A stretch of DNA of 16,735 bases from CAYVZZ01 sp964456185 (GTDB lineage Bacteria; Pseudomonadota; Gammaproteobacteria; Pseudomonadales; Alcanivoracaceae), in NCBI GenBank assembly GCA_964456185.1, contig CAYVZZ010000050.1, forward strand, positions 1 to 16,735. The letters are read 5' to 3'. The notes under the pieces are model-generated. The model was not told the origin of the DNA and ran no database searches. It saw nothing but the letters and a program-made list of their open reading frames with translations. Shown here in pieces: positions 15,927 through 16,735 of the stretch. Within the stretch, counting starts at the first letter, position 1. Every line of letters starts with the position of its first letter. The position numbers and the translations under genes are program-made.

Positions 15927-16634
15927 ATGACTGACCTATCGCACTTCAAGTTCTTCAAAACAGAAGAACACGACTGTCACTACCTGCCAGGGGAAAAGGC
16001 CGCTACCCTTTTTCTTGACCCTGATGTGGATGTTACGCCTGATATTCAATCTCGATTATCACGTAAAGGCTTCCGTCGTAGTGGCGATTTTCTCTATCGC
16101 CCCAGTTGCGCTGACTGCCAAGCCTGTTTGCCGCTACGGATCGATGTATCCCACTTCACGCCAAAGCGTCGTTTTCGTCGCATCATCAAACAAAACACTG
16201 ATCTAGAGGTTACCTTCGACCGGCTCCGCTGCAACGATGAAATCTACTCACTCTATGCCCGTTATATCGAGGCACGCCATGCCGACGGAGAGATGTACCC
16301 CCCTTCCACCGATCAATTCATCCGTTTTCTTGATAGCTACTGGGCTAAAACGGTTTTCATCTGTTTTCGGCATCACGACAAACTGGTGGCGGTTTCCGTT
16401 GCCGATCAATTGGATGATGGGCTGTCCGCCGTTTATTCGTTTTTCGATCCCGATGAATCAAAACGCAGCCTAGGCACCTATGCTATTTTGTGGCAAATCC
16501 ACCACTGTCAGAAAAACAAACTGCCCTATCTTTACCTAGGCTACCTCGTTAAAGCCTGCAGAAAGATGGCCTACAAGGCCGATTTCGGCCCACTTCAACA
16601 ACAAACCCCCTTCGGTTGGCAGCCACTCGACTAG
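15927..16634 (+). CDS. bpt: Aspartate/glutamate leucyltransferase
   Basis: Bpt transfers leucine from leucyl-tRNA to proteins with N-terminal Asp or Glu, marking them for ClpS/ClpAP degradation in the bacterial N-degron pathway. The protein has 235 residues, as usual for Bpt, and resembles the eukaryotic arginyltransferase ATE1. The N-terminal ATE domain has CHYLPGEKAATLFLDP (Cys17), GFRRSGDFLYRPSC and the cysteine cluster CADCQAC (61, 64, 67). The C-terminal GNAT-like domain has VAVSVADQLDDGLSAVYSFF and ends in YLGYLVKACRKMAYKADFGP. The ribosome site is weak and the gene starts 9 bases after the CNB gene, which suggests coupled translation. infA follows, a frequent pairing; aat, its other common neighbour, is not found on its left. 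Confidence 0.95.
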   Translation: MTDLSHFKFFKTEEHDCHYLPGEKAATLFLDPDVDVTPDIQSRLSRKGFRRSGDFLYRPSCADCQACLPLRIDVSHFTPKRRFRRIIKQNTDLEVTFDRLRCNDEIYSLYARYIEARHADGEMYPPSTDQFIRFLDSYWAKTVFICFRHHDKLVAVSVADQLDDGLSAVYSFFDPDESKRSLGTYAILWQIHHCQKNKLPYLYLGYLVKACRKMAYKADFGPLQQQTPFGWQPLD

Positions 16635-16649
16635 TTTTACATCAGTTCT

Positions 16650-16701
16650 TTGCAGCAATCGATATTTTGCGGCACAATTGCGCCCTCATAGCAAAAGAGG
16701 G
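16650..16701 (+). promoter_or_regulatory. Candidate infA promoter and leader hairpin
   Basis: TTGCAG (16650-16655) and CACAAT (16673-16678), 17 bases apart, form a weak sigma-70-like pair in the 79-base bpt–infA gap. CCCTC (16683-16687) can pair with GAGGG (16697-16701), the ribosome site of infA. A transcript starting near 16685 would lack most of the blocking arm, whereas read-through from bpt would carry it. Both parts are inference from short matches. Confidence 0.25.
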
Positions 16702-16713
16702 ATAGCATAATCC

Positions 16714-16735
16714 ATGGCAAAAGAAGAGCAGATTG
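16714..16735 (+). CDS. infA: Translation initiation factor IF-1 (5' end only)
   Basis: Only seven codons are in the window: Met-Ala-Lys-Glu-Glu-Gln-Ile, with one base of the eighth. IF-1 of gammaproteobacteria begins MAKE followed by a short acidic/polar stretch and Ile, and infA is the standard neighbour of bpt. GAGGG (16697-16701) lies 12 bases upstream, slightly far but usable. The gene runs out of the window at the right. The call leans on the context as well as the short match. Confidence 0.85.

Noticed and set aside
1..16735. CRISPR arrays, insertion sequences, phage or defence genes
   Set aside because: No spaced direct repeats, transposase-like frames or terminal repeats were seen; the longest gene-free stretch is only 256 bases (6182-6437).

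Overview
The window is an ordinary-looking chromosomal segment of a gammaproteobacterium. It is gene-dense, of moderate GC, and all the coding sequences look similar in composition. The organism call rests on three things: a 324-residue CysB and a 509-residue NuoM that align with the enterobacterial proteins over their whole length; a ThrH-type phosphatase and a zinc-ribbon/DUF3426–dusB–fis–purH–purD order as in Pseudomonas and relatives; and a bpt–infA pair. This suggests the Pseudomonadales/Oceanospirillales side of the class. I cannot name a genus. I see no mobile element, CRISPR array, tRNA, rRNA or prophage gene.

Layout. (1) Positions 1-3632, plus strand: the end of the respiratory complex I operon, nuoL (3' part), nuoM and nuoN, closed by a strong hairpin terminator. 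(2) 3755-6181, minus strand: ppsA (PEP synthase) with its own terminator, so the nuo and ppsA transcripts converge on back-to-back terminators. (3) 6182-6437: a 256-base divergent control region with an FNR/ANR-like box placed about where a class II activator of ppsA would sit. (4) 6438-7941, plus strand: ppsR, the bifunctional regulator of PEP synthase, then thrH. (5) 7945-8919, minus strand: cysB, ending 3 bases from the end of thrH. (6) 9097-11728, plus strand: a zinc-ribbon/DUF3426 membrane protein overlapping dusB, followed by fis and a terminator. (7) 11809-14691: purH and purD of purine synthesis. (8) 14838-16634: a two-CNB-domain protein with a degenerate rhodanese tail, closely followed by bpt (aspartate/glutamate leucyltransferase). 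(9) 16714-16735: the first seven codons of infA.

How the genes work together. PpsA and PpsR form an enzyme/regulator pair: the phosphohistidine and the neighbouring threonine that PpsR modifies are both visible in PpsA. DusB and Fis form the classic tRNA-modification/nucleoid-protein operon. PurH and PurD act in one pathway. Bpt with InfA is a common pairing that links N-degron tagging to a translation gene.

Most of the window is housekeeping. The least explained parts are the CNB–CNB–pseudo-rhodanese protein and the large inverted repeat straddling its likely promoter; the repeated Trp/acidic motifs in the disordered region of the zinc-ribbon protein; and the regulatory sequences in the ppsA–ppsR and bpt–infA gaps. 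I see no clear previously undescribed multi-gene system; the CNB–rhodanese/bpt pair is the nearest candidate.
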